Source of the DNA: an uncultured Sphingomonadales bacterium
GTDB lineage: Bacteria; Pseudomonadota; Alphaproteobacteria; Sphingomonadales; Sphingomonadaceae
NCBI GenBank assembly: GCA_937863505.1
Contig: CALMGC010000254.1
Span: 1-34,721, forward strand
DNA: 34,721 nt
Reading direction: 5' to 3'
Below, piece by piece: positions 9,132-18,622 of this stretch. A program made the position numbers and the translations under genes. Position 1 is the stretch's first letter. The number at the start of each line of letters is the position of its first letter. Under the pieces are notes generated by a model that saw only the letters and a program-made list of their open reading frames with translations, had not been told where the DNA came from and made no database searches.

Positions 9132-10109
9132 ATGCTCGACACCCCCGCCGCCCCAAGAACAGCCGAGGTCCCGACGCTCAGCCTCGCCGATCAGGCACAC
9201 GATCCGGACGCGTTCGCGAGCGCGTTCGGTGCTTCATTCGAGCGGTTCGGCTTCGCGATCGTCGCCGACCACGGCATCCCCGCCGATCTCGTCGCGCGGG
9301 CGTGGGCGGAGACGGAGGCGCTGTTCGCGCTGCCCGAGCCGGAGAAGCGCGGCTACCACGTCCCGGGTGGCGGCGGCGCGCGCGGCTACACGCCGTTCAA
9401 GACCGAGATCGCCAAAGGCGCGAGCGCCGTCGACCTCAAGGAGTTCTGGCACATCGGCCGCGAATTGCCCGCCGGGCACCGTTACGCCGGTGTCATGGCC
9501 GCGAACGTCTGGCCGGAGCGCCCGGACGGCTTCCGCGACACCTTCTCCGAGCTGTTTACCGCCTTCGACCGCGCGGGCGACCGGCTGCTGTCCGCGATCG
9601 CACGCTATCTGGGCCTCGCGCCCGACTGGTTCGACGTGGCGATGCGCGACGGCGATTCGGTGCTGCGCCTGCTCCACTACCCGCCCATCCTCGCCGACGC
9701 CGAAGGGGTGCGCGCGGGCGCGCATGAGGATATCAACCTCATCACGCTGCTGCTCGGCGCGGAGGAAGCGGGGCTGGAGTTGCTCGACCGCAGTCAAGAA
9801 GACGAGGGCGCGCGCTGGCTCGCGATCAAGCCGCCCGAGGGCGCGCTGGTCGTCAATGTCGGCGACATGCTCCAGCGGCTGACCAATCACATTCTCCCTT
9901 CCACCACCCACCGCGTCGTCAACCCGCCCCCCGAGCGGCGCGGCCGCTCGCGCTACTCGATGCCCTTCTTCCTCCACCCCGCACCCGATTTCCTGATCGA
10001 GACGCTCCCGGGCTGCGTGAGCGCGGAGAACCCGAACCGCTACCCGCAGCCGATCACCGCTCATGACTATCTGCACGAACGTTTGGTCGAAATCGGTTTG
10101 GTGAGGTAG
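9132..10109 (+). CDS. Isopenicillin N synthase-like 2-oxoglutarate/Fe(II) dioxygenase
   Basis: GFAIVADHGIP, GAHEDINLITLLLG (HxD), NHILPSTTHRVVNPPPERRGRSRYSMPFFLHP (H and RxS). Confidence 0.93.
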   Translation: MLDTPAAPRTAEVPTLSLADQAHDPDAFASAFGASFERFGFAIVADHGIPADLVARAWAETEALFALPEPEKRGYHVPGGGGARGYTPFKTEIAKGASAVDLKEFWHIGRELPAGHRYAGVMAANVWPERPDGFRDTFSELFTAFDRAGDRLLSAIARYLGLAPDWFDVAMRDGDSVLRLLHYPPILADAEGVRAGAHEDINLITLLLGAEEAGLELLDRSQEDEGARWLAIKPPEGALVVNVGDMLQRLTNHILPSTTHRVVNPPPERRGRSRYSMPFFLHPAPDFLIETLPGCVSAENPNRYPQPITAHDYLHERLVEIGLVR

Positions 10110-10135
10110 GAGCCGTGCGATCGAAGGAGAATCAC

Positions 10136-10684
10136 GTGGTTCGCGGGTGGCTCTGTTCATTGCTCTACGTGTTAGCTTCACCTGTAGTGGCTCAGGGAAG
10201 ACACCCACCCATATCACCTCCACCTATCGTCCGTGTTTCACCTGAGACGTCCACCGAAGTTTTCGGGTCGTGGAGCGTGGGAAAGTTCGGGGAGAACTTC
10301 TCTATCGCTACCACCGCAAATCAGGGACAGAGTGTTCTTGGAGTCATGTGTGACTATTCTGGTTGTGTGACTTTTTTCAACCCACATATAACTTGTGAAG
10401 ACAAGGCGTCCTATCCGGCTTTGATTAACTCTCCCGGCGGAGCTTTCTCGGACAATCTGACTTGTCGGAAGATTGGTGATAATTTTGTATACGCGCTGTC
10501 GAGCGAGAACCCTGTCATCGAGGCGATGTCAATCGGAGGGACTCTAGGTGTCGCCTTCCCGATGCAATCGGGAGAGTTCACGGTCTCTCGTTTTTCGTTG
10601 ACCGGTGGGGCAAGGGCCTATGCTCGCGCGGCACAGCTGGTACATGCACCGATTGGCGCTCAGACTGGCGATGTTCGACTGTGA
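10136..10684 (+). CDS. Hypothetical secreted protein, atypically low GC
   Basis: GTG start at 10136 preceded by AAGGAGA; signal peptide MVRGWLCSLLYVLASPVVAQ; several Cys residues. No family recognised. Confidence 0.6.
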   Translation: MVRGWLCSLLYVLASPVVAQGRHPPISPPPIVRVSPETSTEVFGSWSVGKFGENFSIATTANQGQSVLGVMCDYSGCVTFFNPHITCEDKASYPALINSPGGAFSDNLTCRKIGDNFVYALSSENPVIEAMSIGGTLGVAFPMQSGEFTVSRFSLTGGARAYARAAQLVHAPIGAQTGDVRL

Positions 10685-10756
10685 TTCATAACTTAGCGCC
10701 AGTTTCTACCAGCGTTAGTATTGGCAAGCTGCGCGCTTTATTTGAGGAGATGCGCT

Positions 10757-10927
10757 ATGACCGACAGCCCCGAAAGCCGCATCATCGCCGACGTCGCGAT
10801 CAACGAGGAAGAGCACCCCTCCCGCCGCGTGACGCTCCCCGACGCGGACGAGGACGAGGTGCCACATCAGCCGGTCGCCGATGCGATCGCGGACACCGCG
10901 CAGGTCGGCCGGGAGCGGCCTGCCTAG
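10757..10927 (+). CDS. Small acidic hypothetical protein (56 aa)
   Basis: MTDSPESRIIADVAINEEEHPSRRVTLPDADEDEV..., preceded by GAGGAG, though spacing is not ideal. Confidence 0.5.
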   Translation: MTDSPESRIIADVAINEEEHPSRRVTLPDADEDEVPHQPVADAIADTAQVGRERPA

Positions 10928-10957
10928 GCAGCGCCGCTCGGGGCCGGGTGGGCCTTA

Positions 10958-11383
10958 TTAGGGCAGCTCCGCGTCGGGGTTGAGCAACTTCGACCCCAGC
11001 CGCGTCAGCACCGTCACCGGATCGCGCCCGCCGCCATAGCCGTAGCGCGCCGCCTCCGCCTTGCCGCAGCGGCGCTCCCCGACGAAAATCCCGCACGGCG
11101 CGGCGGGCGTGATCGCGGCGAGCGCGCTGCCCGGTTCACCCGGTGTGCGGACGTCCTGCGTGGTGTCGCGCTCGGCTGGCAATGGAAGGCGGTAGCGGTC
11201 GGGCGAGCGTCCGCACACGACCACGTCGCTCGTATCGACTTTATCTCCGCAACGCCGCACGGCGGTGAGCCGTTCGGGAATGGCGAGCGCCACCGTCCCC
11301 GCCTGCAAGGCCACCGCCAGCATCAGCATCGCGCGCGCCCCTACCCCCACCCACCTTCCAGAAACCGCATCGCCATCGCGCAA
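10958..11383 (-). CDS. Hypothetical exported protein
   Basis: Signal-like MLMLAVALQAGTVALA, then RRCGDKVDTSDVVVCGRSPDRYRLPLP, a Cys-pair motif often seen in small alphaproteobacterial exported proteins. True start probably internal (near 11338). Confidence 0.6.
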   Translation of the reverse strand: MRDGDAVSGRWVGVGARAMLMLAVALQAGTVALAIPERLTAVRRCGDKVDTSDVVVCGRSPDRYRLPLPAERDTTQDVRTPGEPGSALAAITPAAPCGIFVGERRCGKAEAARYGYGGGRDPVTVLTRLGSKLLNPDAELP

Positions 11384-12555
11384 TGCATGGCCACGCCGCG
11401 CGCCATCACGCGCTCATCGATCATCATACGCGTGTTGTGGAGTGGAGGGTTAGCGGCGGCGTCGCTCCCTTCGGGCGCGACGCCGAGGAACGCCATCGCG
11501 CCGGGTGTCTGCTGGAGGACATAGGAGAAGTCCTCGCCGCCCATCATCGGCGCGGGCATCGTGCGATACGCATCCTCGCCGCCCAGCCCGGTCGCAACCT
11601 CGCGCATCAACGCCACCGCGCGCGGGTCGTTGAGGGTGACGGGGTAGCCTTCCTCGACCAAGGTTTCGACGCTCGCGCCGTGCGCCGCCGCGACGCCTTC
11701 CGCTACCCGGCGGAAGGTCGCGCGCATCTGCTCGCGCACCTCCGGCGACAGCGTACGAAGCGTGCCCATCAGCTCGACCTCGCCCGGGATGATGTTGTGC
11801 GACGAACCGGCGTGGATTTGCGTGATCGTCAGCACGGCGGGATCGCTCACCGGCACCTGCCGCGCGAGCGCGACCTGGAGCGCGGTGACGATCGCGCACG
11901 CGACCGGGATCGGGTCGAGCGCCTCATGCGGCATCGCCGCATGCCCGCCGCGCCCGCGCACGGTCGCACGCACTGTGTCGGTGCTGGCGAGCAGCGGCCC
12001 GACGCGTGTCACCACCACCCCGGCGGGCATGTTCGGCGAGATGTGGAGCGCGAAGGCGGCGTCGGGCGCGGGCTCGGCGAGCAGGCCGTCGGAGATCATG
12101 TGCTTCGCGCCGTGATGCCCCTCCTCGCCCGGCTGGAACATGAATACCACCGTTCCCGGCAGCGCGTCCCGCCCCGCGCACAGCGCTTTCGCGGCCCCGA
12201 CCAGCATCGCGGTATGCGCGTCATGCCCGCAGGCGTGCATCGCCCCGGCGTTGCGCGACGCGAAGGGGAGCCCCGTCTCCTCCGCCATCGGCAGCGCGTC
12301 CATGTCGCCGCGCAGCAGGACCGTGCGCTGGTTGTCCGAGGCCCCGCCACGCAGCACCGCCACCGCGCCGCTGGTCGAGGGTCCCTCGCGCCACTCGAGC
12401 GGCAGGCCCGCCAGCGCCGCCCTGATCTTCGCGGTCGTACGACGGCAGTCGAGCCCCACCTCCGGGTCTGCATGGATCGCGCGGCGGAGCTCGACGACGT
12501 CGGCAAGCTCGGCCTCGCCGGCGGCGGTCCAGTCGGTGAGGGCGTCGAGGGTCAT
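11341..12555 (-). CDS. M20 family amidohydrolase (hippurate hydrolase-like)
   Basis: DMDALPMAEETGLPFASRNAGAMHACGHDAHTAMLVGAA, PGEEGHHGAKHMI, MMGGEDFSYVLQ. Start MTLDALTDW at 12555. Confidence 0.94.
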   Translation of the reverse strand: MTLDALTDWTAAGEAELADVVELRRAIHADPEVGLDCRRTTAKIRAALAGLPLEWREGPSTSGAVAVLRGGASDNQRTVLLRGDMDALPMAEETGLPFASRNAGAMHACGHDAHTAMLVGAAKALCAGRDALPGTVVFMFQPGEEGHHGAKHMISDGLLAEPAPDAAFALHISPNMPAGVVVTRVGPLLASTDTVRATVRGRGGHAAMPHEALDPIPVACAIVTALQVALARQVPVSDPAVLTITQIHAGSSHNIIPGEVELMGTLRTLSPEVREQMRATFRRVAEGVAAAHGASVETLVEEGYPVTLNDPRAVALMREVATGLGGEDAYRTMPAPMMGGEDFSYVLQQTPGAMAFLGVAPEGSDAAANPPLHNTRMMIDERVMARGVAMHCAMAMRFLEGGWG

Positions 12556-12619
12556 GGGGCGGGTCCTTTGCGAGGGTGCGCTTGTCTCACTCGGAGCAGG
12601 GCGGAGCAAGCGCCTACCC

Positions 12620-12640
12620 GGCGACGGCAAAGCCGCCGCC
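12620..12640. other. Strong GC hairpin between GH130-like gene and amidohydrolase gene
   Basis: GGCGACGGC-AAA-GCCGCCGCC, 9-bp stem with one mismatch; no U tract seen. Confidence 0.4.
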
Positions 12641-12741
12641 GTGACGTCAGACGAGCTTGGCTTCGCGAACTCGCTGGCCGGGCGGGCCGCTGCGCTGCGC
12701 GCACCAGCGCCGTCGCTGCGCCGACGCGCTTGCGATCCGCC

Positions 12742-14022
12742 TCACATCGTCGCTAAAAGCTCCTTGATCGCGACGAACGCGAACCCGACCGAGCTGTCCG
12801 CGATCCCATACGGCATGAACAGCGTGTCGCCGTGCTTCACCGCGCCGCAGGTGTAGACGACGTTGGGCACATAGCCCTCGCGGTCCTGGTCCGCCGCCGC
12901 GAGCAGCGGCTCGCGCGTGCGGCCGACCACCTTGCCCGGATCGTCCTTGTCGAGCAGCACCGCGCCGATCGAATATTTCCGCATCGCGCCGACGCCGTGG
13001 GTGAGCAACAGCCAGCCCTCGTCGAGCTCGATCGGCGCGCCGCAATTGCCGATCTGCACCAGCTCCCACGGGAACTGGGGCCGCAACAGCATCGCGCCCT
13101 CGTCCCAATGCGTCAGCGAGTCGGACTGGAGCAGGAACAGGTTCTCTCCGTCCTGCCGCCCGATCGTCATGTAGCGACCGCCGATCTTGCGCGGGAACAG
13201 CGCCATGCCCTTGTTGCGCGCCGCGGAACCGGTCATCGGCACCAGGTCGAACGCGCGGAAATCGCGCGTGCGCATCAGCTCGGAGCCGATGTTCGAGCCG
13301 TTATAGGCGGTGTAGGTGCCGAGCCACTCGACCGCGCCGTCGTCATGCGTGAACTGGACGAGGCGCAGATCCTCCAGCCCCTTCGACTGCGCGCGGGTGA
13401 TGGGGAAGATCACCGTGCCGCTCAACGTCGAGTCGCGGTGACGATGGACGGTCACCGGCCCCTGCGGCAGCGCCTCCTCGCCATGGCCGGGGCTGTCCGC
13501 GGCGGTGGCGAAGGGCGGCTCGGGCGCGAGCGTCAGCTCGTTGCCGTCCGAGATGATGCCCTCGCGAAACGCGACGGAGCTGATGTGTCCCTCCCCCACC
13601 GCGCGCAGCGACATCAGGATGCGCAAGCTGCCCTCGGGCATCCCCGACTGGTCGAAATGCGGCACCGCGCTGGGGTTCATCAACGCGGCGGCGGCGTAGC
13701 TGTATTCGTGGCAGAAATACGCGCCGATCAACTGGCGCTTCTCGTCGCTGATCGTCGCGCCGTCGAGGTGCATCATGTCCTCGATCTGGTCGTAGCGGGT
13801 CATGAACACGCGCCGCGTCTGCCAATGCCGCGCCTCGAAATCGCGCAGCACCAGCTCGAGCTGGTCGCGCGTCTCGCCCGGCGACATGGCGAGCACCTCG
13901 CCGACCAGCCGCTCGGTGCGGCTGGGCATTCCCGCGGCGCCGCCCCAAGCGAGGTGAAAGGGCCGCACCACCACCCGCGACGGGTCGGCGTACAGCCGCA
14001 GCTCGTGATCGAACAGGTTCAC
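12742..14022 (-). CDS. GH130-like glycosidase/phosphorylase
   Basis: LVQFTHDDGAVEWLGTYTAYNG, FPRKIGGRYMTIGRQDGENLFLLQSDSLTHWDEG, GNCGAPIELDEGWLLLTHGVG; five-bladed propeller style motifs of GH130, with a long N-terminal extension. Confidence 0.8.
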   Translation of the reverse strand: MNLFDHELRLYADPSRVVVRPFHLAWGGAAGMPSRTERLVGEVLAMSPGETRDQLELVLRDFEARHWQTRRVFMTRYDQIEDMMHLDGATISDEKRQLIGAYFCHEYSYAAAALMNPSAVPHFDQSGMPEGSLRILMSLRAVGEGHISSVAFREGIISDGNELTLAPEPPFATAADSPGHGEEALPQGPVTVHRHRDSTLSGTVIFPITRAQSKGLEDLRLVQFTHDDGAVEWLGTYTAYNGSNIGSELMRTRDFRAFDLVPMTGSAARNKGMALFPRKIGGRYMTIGRQDGENLFLLQSDSLTHWDEGAMLLRPQFPWELVQIGNCGAPIELDEGWLLLTHGVGAMRKYSIGAVLLDKDDPGKVVGRTREPLLAAADQDREGYVPNVVYTCGAVKHGDTLFMPYGIADSSVGFAFVAIKELLATM

Positions 14023-14075
14023 GTCGAGGCCCGCCCCTTGTTATGCCACCCGCGCCGACGCACGCGGAGCAAGGC

Positions 14076-16343
14076 TCAGGCGGCGGTGCCGGTCGCTCCT
14101 GCCACGGTCGCACGGGCGCGCGAAAGGGTGGAAATCGCGCAAGACGCCATCTGTAGCGCCAAAATCGACTCGGCACCCTGATTGCGGTTGAGCCCGGTCG
14201 GCATCAGCCCGTCGAAACACCCGCCGTCCGCCTTGCTCGCGAGAGGCAGGTCGAGGTCGTTCGAGCCGAGGTACCAGCCATAGGCCTTGGTCGCCTCCGT
14301 TCGCCAGCGCTCGTCGCCGGTCGCTTCCCACGCGGCGACACACGCGTCGATCGTCGCCTGCGCCTCCAGCGGCTGCTGGTCGAAGGGCAGCGGCTCTTCG
14401 TACGGACGCCCGAAACTTTCGGTGCCCACCGCGCGGAAGCGGCCCTCGGGGCTGGTCTGCATGCCGACGATCCAGTCGAGCGTGTCGAGCCCGCATTGCA
14501 GCAGATCGGCGCGCTCCAGCGCGACGCCCGCGCGGATCAGCGCCTGCGGCAGGCGGGCATTGTCATAAGCGAGCACGATCTCGAACCAGCGCCATTCGGG
14601 CCGCCGCGCCTCGCCCAGCAAGGCGAGATGCTCGTCGGGGAAGCGTTGCAGGATCGCGCGCGCGAGTTCGTGACCGGGGCGCGCTTCCAGCATCGCCGCC
14701 GCGCCCAGCATCGCGAACGCCTGCGCGCGCGGGGAGCCGAGGTCGAAGGCGAGGCTGGCGGTGGCGTCGAACAGCGTGTGCGCCCAGTCTCGGTGCTTGG
14801 CGAGCCGCGAGTCGCGCGCGGTGACCCCCAGCGCCCACAGCGCCCGCCCGTTGGAGTCCTCCGACCCCGTATCCTCGCACCAGGTCCGGTCGAACGCCAT
14901 GAAGTTGCGGAACCGACGCTCGTCCGGGTTCCACGCATATTGGACGAACGAGGCGTAGATCGTCGTCCAGCGGTCGTACTCGGCGTCCGACAGCTCGGGC
15001 ACTATGTGCATCAGCATCAGCGCGCGGGCATTGTCATCGATGCAATAGCCGTGGCGACGATCGGGGACCGAGTAGATTGAGTGCTGGAGCATCCCCGTCG
15101 AGTCGCTCATCCGCAGCACGGCCGCGATGTCAGGACGCAATGGTTGCGCCGGCGTGGCCGGCGTTGCGGGGTGTCTGATAGGGCGTTGCGCGACGACCTC
15201 CGCCATTTCCGCCAGCGCGCGCTCGGCGAGGCGCGGCCACACCATCGTCCGCCCGCGCGCATAAGCGCGCTCCGACAAACGCCGCCGGTCGCGGTCGGAG
15301 CCGAGCAGATGGTTGATCTCGCGCGCAAAGGCGGCGCTGTCGCCGAAATCGACCAGCACGCCATGGCCGTCGCCGAGAATCTCGGTCGCGTGGACATAAG
15401 GCGTGGACACCACCGCCTTGCCGACCCCGACCGCATAGGACAGCGCGCCCGAAGTGATCTGCGCCGGGTTGGCGTAGGGCGTCACGAACAGGTCGGCGGC
15501 CTGGAGATAGTCGACCAGCTCGTCATGCTCGACGAACGTGTCGAGGAACTCGACATGGTTCGCGACCCCAAGCTCGGCGATCAACGCATGAAGCGTGTGA
15601 CGGTATCTCTCACCCTCATGCGCGACGAGGTTGGGGTGGGTCGCGCCGAGCACGACGTACAGCAATCGCGGGTGCTCGGCGACCATCGCGGGCAACGCGC
15701 GGATCATCGTCTCGATGCCCTTGCCCGGCGAGAGAAGCCCGAACGTCAGCACCACCTGCCGCCCCTGCCAGCCGAAGCGCGGCTTGCCCAGGTCGGGGTC
15801 GACCAGCGCGCGGTCGGGAACACCGTGCGGGATACTGACAAGCTGTCGCGGGTTCGCGCCGTACACGCGAGTGAGGATTTCGCGTCCGCGCTCCGCCATC
15901 ACGATCACCTTGGCGGCGCGGCGGAGCAACTCTTCCAGCACCCGTCGCTCGTCCGCACTCGGCTTTTCGAGCAGCGTGTGCAGCGTGACGATCAGCGGCA
16001 AGGAGGTACGATCGAGCAGCGTCAGGACATGCTCGCCCGCCGCGCCGCCGAAAATGCCGTATTCGTGCTGGAGCCAGATCACCTGCGCGCCGCTCGCCTC
16101 GATGGCGCGCGCGGCGGCGAGATAGTCGGCGAGGTTGTTCTGCGCGATCGAGCGCGTCACCTCGGGACCATAGGCATAAGGCGCTTGGTGATCATCCATC
16201 GCGTACAGGTCGACGCGCACCTCCGGGAAGCTCGCGCGCAAGGCCTGGAGCGTGTCGCTCGTATAGGTCGCGATGCCGCACTTCCTGGGCAGCGCGTTGC
16301 CGATCAGGGCGATATGGTCGATGGTCACTCCGTCGTGCTGCAC
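14076..16343 (-). CDS. Two-domain glycosyltransferase: GT4-like N-terminus plus C-terminal probable alpha/alpha-barrel domain
   Basis: ALIGNALPRKCGIATYTSDTLQAL, VIWLQHEYGIFGG, LTFGLLSPGKGIETMIRALP, ITSGALSYAVGVGKAVVSTPYVHATEIL; C-terminal helical repeats from about GMLQHSIYSVPDRRHGYCIDDNARALML. GTG start 16343 chosen from AAAGGA site. Confidence 0.8.
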   Translation of the reverse strand: MQHDGVTIDHIALIGNALPRKCGIATYTSDTLQALRASFPEVRVDLYAMDDHQAPYAYGPEVTRSIAQNNLADYLAAARAIEASGAQVIWLQHEYGIFGGAAGEHVLTLLDRTSLPLIVTLHTLLEKPSADERRVLEELLRRAAKVIVMAERGREILTRVYGANPRQLVSIPHGVPDRALVDPDLGKPRFGWQGRQVVLTFGLLSPGKGIETMIRALPAMVAEHPRLLYVVLGATHPNLVAHEGERYRHTLHALIAELGVANHVEFLDTFVEHDELVDYLQAADLFVTPYANPAQITSGALSYAVGVGKAVVSTPYVHATEILGDGHGVLVDFGDSAAFAREINHLLGSDRDRRRLSERAYARGRTMVWPRLAERALAEMAEVVAQRPIRHPATPATPAQPLRPDIAAVLRMSDSTGMLQHSIYSVPDRRHGYCIDDNARALMLMHIVPELSDAEYDRWTTIYASFVQYAWNPDERRFRNFMAFDRTWCEDTGSEDSNGRALWALGVTARDSRLAKHRDWAHTLFDATASLAFDLGSPRAQAFAMLGAAAMLEARPGHELARAILQRFPDEHLALLGEARRPEWRWFEIVLAYDNARLPQALIRAGVALERADLLQCGLDTLDWIVGMQTSPEGRFRAVGTESFGRPYEEPLPFDQQPLEAQATIDACVAAWEATGDERWRTEATKAYGWYLGSNDLDLPLASKADGGCFDGLMPTGLNRNQGAESILALQMASCAISTLSRARATVAGATGTAA

Positions 16344-16479
16344 CTCAAAGGTCCTTTTGCGCCAAGCGCGAAGACTCGCGGGCCTGTACGGGCGATGAAC
16401 GCCGCCGCGCCAACATGGTTGCATTTCCGCTGCATTGCAACATGGTCGGCGCGGCGCACGGGACGCTCGCTTCGGCGCG

Positions 16480-16926
16480 TCAGCCGCGCCCGCGATAGGA
16501 TGGGACGCCTTGGTCCGGCAGCCACAATCCGGCAGGCGGCGCGCCCGACTGCCAGAACACGTCGATCGGCATTCCTCCACGCGGATACCAGTAACCGCCG
16601 ATGCGGAGCCAGAGCGGCTTCATCTCGGCATCGAGCCGCTCGCCGATGCCGACGGTGCAGTCCTCGTGGAACGCCTGATGATTGCGGAAAGCCCCGAGGA
16701 ACAGCTTAAGCGACTTTGACTCCACGATCGACTCGGCGGGCGCATAGTCGATCACCAGATGCGCGAAGTCGGGCTGCGCGGTGACGGGGCAGAGACTGGT
16801 GAACTCGGGCACGGTGAAGCGGACGAGGTACGGACGACCGGGCCGGGGATTGGCGATGTAATCCAGGATAGCGGATTGCGGATTTGCGGGCAGGCCGCTT
16901 GTCTGGCCCAGGTGAAGAGGCGTCAT
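16480..16926 (-). CDS. queF: NADPH-dependent preQ1 synthase (7-cyano-7-deazaguanine reductase)
   Basis: [49 protein letters not shown], diagnostic QueF motifs. Confidence 0.95.
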   Translation of the reverse strand: MTPLHLGQTSGLPANPQSAILDYIANPRPGRPYLVRFTVPEFTSLCPVTAQPDFAHLVIDYAPAESIVESKSLKLFLGAFRNHQAFHEDCTVGIGERLDAEMKPLWLRIGGYWYPRGGMPIDVFWQSGAPPAGLWLPDQGVPSYRGRG

Positions 16927-16946
16927 GCGCGCTTATGTAGGACGCC

Positions 16947-18506
16947 GTGCCCGCCAACGCACCTCCCGCGCTGATCCCCATTCTCGGCGACCAGCTGAGC
17001 ATGACACTATCCGCGCTGGACGGAATTGACCCGGCACGCGCGACATTGCTGATCATGGAGGTGGTGGAGGAGACGACCTACGTCCGCCACCACAAGCGCA
17101 AGATAGCGTTCATCCTTGCTGCGATGCGGCACCATGCCGCCGCGTTGCGGGAGGCGGGGTGGACGGTCGATTATGTCGCGCTCGACGACCCCGACAACAC
17201 GGGCAACTTCACCGGCGAGATCGCACGTGCGGTGGAGCGCCATGCGCCCGAACGGATCGTCACGACAGAGGCGGGCGAGTGGCGCGTCGTCGCGATGCAG
17301 CAGGCGTGGGAGACGCTGTTCGGCATCCCCGTCGAGGTCCGCCCCGATACACGCTTCCTGTGCAGCATCGGCGAGTTCCAGGAGTGGGCGGGCGACGCGG
17401 GCTCGCTGGTTATGGAAGCTTTCTACCGGACGATGCGCCGCCGCACCGGTTTGCTGATGCAGGACGGCAAGCCCGTCGGCGGCCGCTGGAACTTCGACAC
17501 CGACAACCGGCAGGCGCTCAGCGAGGCGGACATGTTCATGCCGCGCCCGCTTTCCTTCGCGCCCGACGCGGTGACGGAAGAAGTGCTGGCCCTGGTCGAG
17601 CAGCGCTTCCCCGATCACCCCGGCGTACGCGACGGGTTCGATTACGCCGTCACCGCCGCCGACGCCGAAGCACAGGCCGCCTATTTCCTCGCCCATGCGC
17701 TGCCCAAGTTCGGCGACTACCAAGACGCGATGCTGACCGGCGAGCGTTTCCTGTGGCACTCAATCCTGTCGCCCTATCTCAACGCCGGGCTGCTCGACGC
17801 CGCCGACCTGTGCCGCCGCGCTGAGGCGGAGTATCACGCGGGCCGCGCGCCGATCAACTCGGTCGAGGGCTATGTCCGCCAGCTGATCGGCTGGCGCGAA
17901 TATGTCCGCGGCGTTTATTGGCGCGAGGGGCCGGACTACCAACGCCGCAACCATTTCGGCAACACCCGCGCGCTGCCCGGCTGGTATTGGACCGGCGAGA
18001 CCGACATGCATTGCCTGGCGGAGGCGCTGGGCCAGACCGTCGCCACCGCGCACGCGCATCATATCCAGCGGCTGATGGTGACCGGCAACTTTGCCGCGCT
18101 GATCGGCGCGGACCCGTATCAGGTGCATATCTGGTATCTGGAGATCTACATCGACGCCTATGAGTGGGTCGAGCTCGTCAACACGCTCGGCATCAGCCAA
18201 TATGGCGACGGCGGCGTGGTCGCGTCCAAGCCGTACGTCGCGTCGGGCGCGTACATCAACCGGATGAGCGACTATTGCGCGCATTGCCGCTACGACGTGA
18301 CGGAGCGCGTCGGCGAGGACGCTTGCCCCTTCAACGCGCTCTACTGGGACTTCCTCGCGCGAAACGAAGCCAAGCTCCGCGAGAACCCGCGCCTGAACAT
18401 GCCCTACCGCAACTGGGACCGCTGGAGCGCGAAGGCGAAAGCCGAGACGCGCGCGCAGGCGGCGGCGTTCCTGGCGAAGCTCGACGCGGAACCGAAAACG
18501 TATTGA
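16947..18506 (+). CDS. Cryptochrome/photolyase family protein, FeS-type (PhrB-like, (6-4) photolyase related)
   Basis: LIPILGDQLS start, HAHHIQRLMVTGNFAALIGADPYQVHIWYLEIYIDAYEWVELVNTLGISQYGDGG, Cys-containing MSDYCAHCRYDVTERVGEDACPFNALYWDFL. Confidence 0.93.
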   Translation: MPANAPPALIPILGDQLSMTLSALDGIDPARATLLIMEVVEETTYVRHHKRKIAFILAAMRHHAAALREAGWTVDYVALDDPDNTGNFTGEIARAVERHAPERIVTTEAGEWRVVAMQQAWETLFGIPVEVRPDTRFLCSIGEFQEWAGDAGSLVMEAFYRTMRRRTGLLMQDGKPVGGRWNFDTDNRQALSEADMFMPRPLSFAPDAVTEEVLALVEQRFPDHPGVRDGFDYAVTAADAEAQAAYFLAHALPKFGDYQDAMLTGERFLWHSILSPYLNAGLLDAADLCRRAEAEYHAGRAPINSVEGYVRQLIGWREYVRGVYWREGPDYQRRNHFGNTRALPGWYWTGETDMHCLAEALGQTVATAHAHHIQRLMVTGNFAALIGADPYQVHIWYLEIYIDAYEWVELVNTLGISQYGDGGVVASKPYVASGAYINRMSDYCAHCRYDVTERVGEDACPFNALYWDFLARNEAKLRENPRLNMPYRNWDRWSAKAKAETRAQAAAFLAKLDAEPKTY

Positions 18507-18622
18507 GCGCCGCATGGCGAGTGGCGCGATTGATCTGCCTGCTAGGCGGTGCCCGGAACACTTTCGCCTCTGAAGTGGACAGCCCTTCCCCTCCCGCGCC
18601 CAATCTGGCTAAGCCCGCCTAT

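Noticed and set aside
15140-15185. CRISPR-like or tandem repeat in the GT4 linker
   Set aside because: Only a short Ala/Thr/Pro-rich linker (HPATPATPAQP); no spaced direct repeats.
15081-16709. 542-codon plus-strand ORF opposite the GT4 gene
   Set aside because: Arg/His-rich shadow ORF with no family motif; the opposite strand encodes a recognisable glycosyltransferase.
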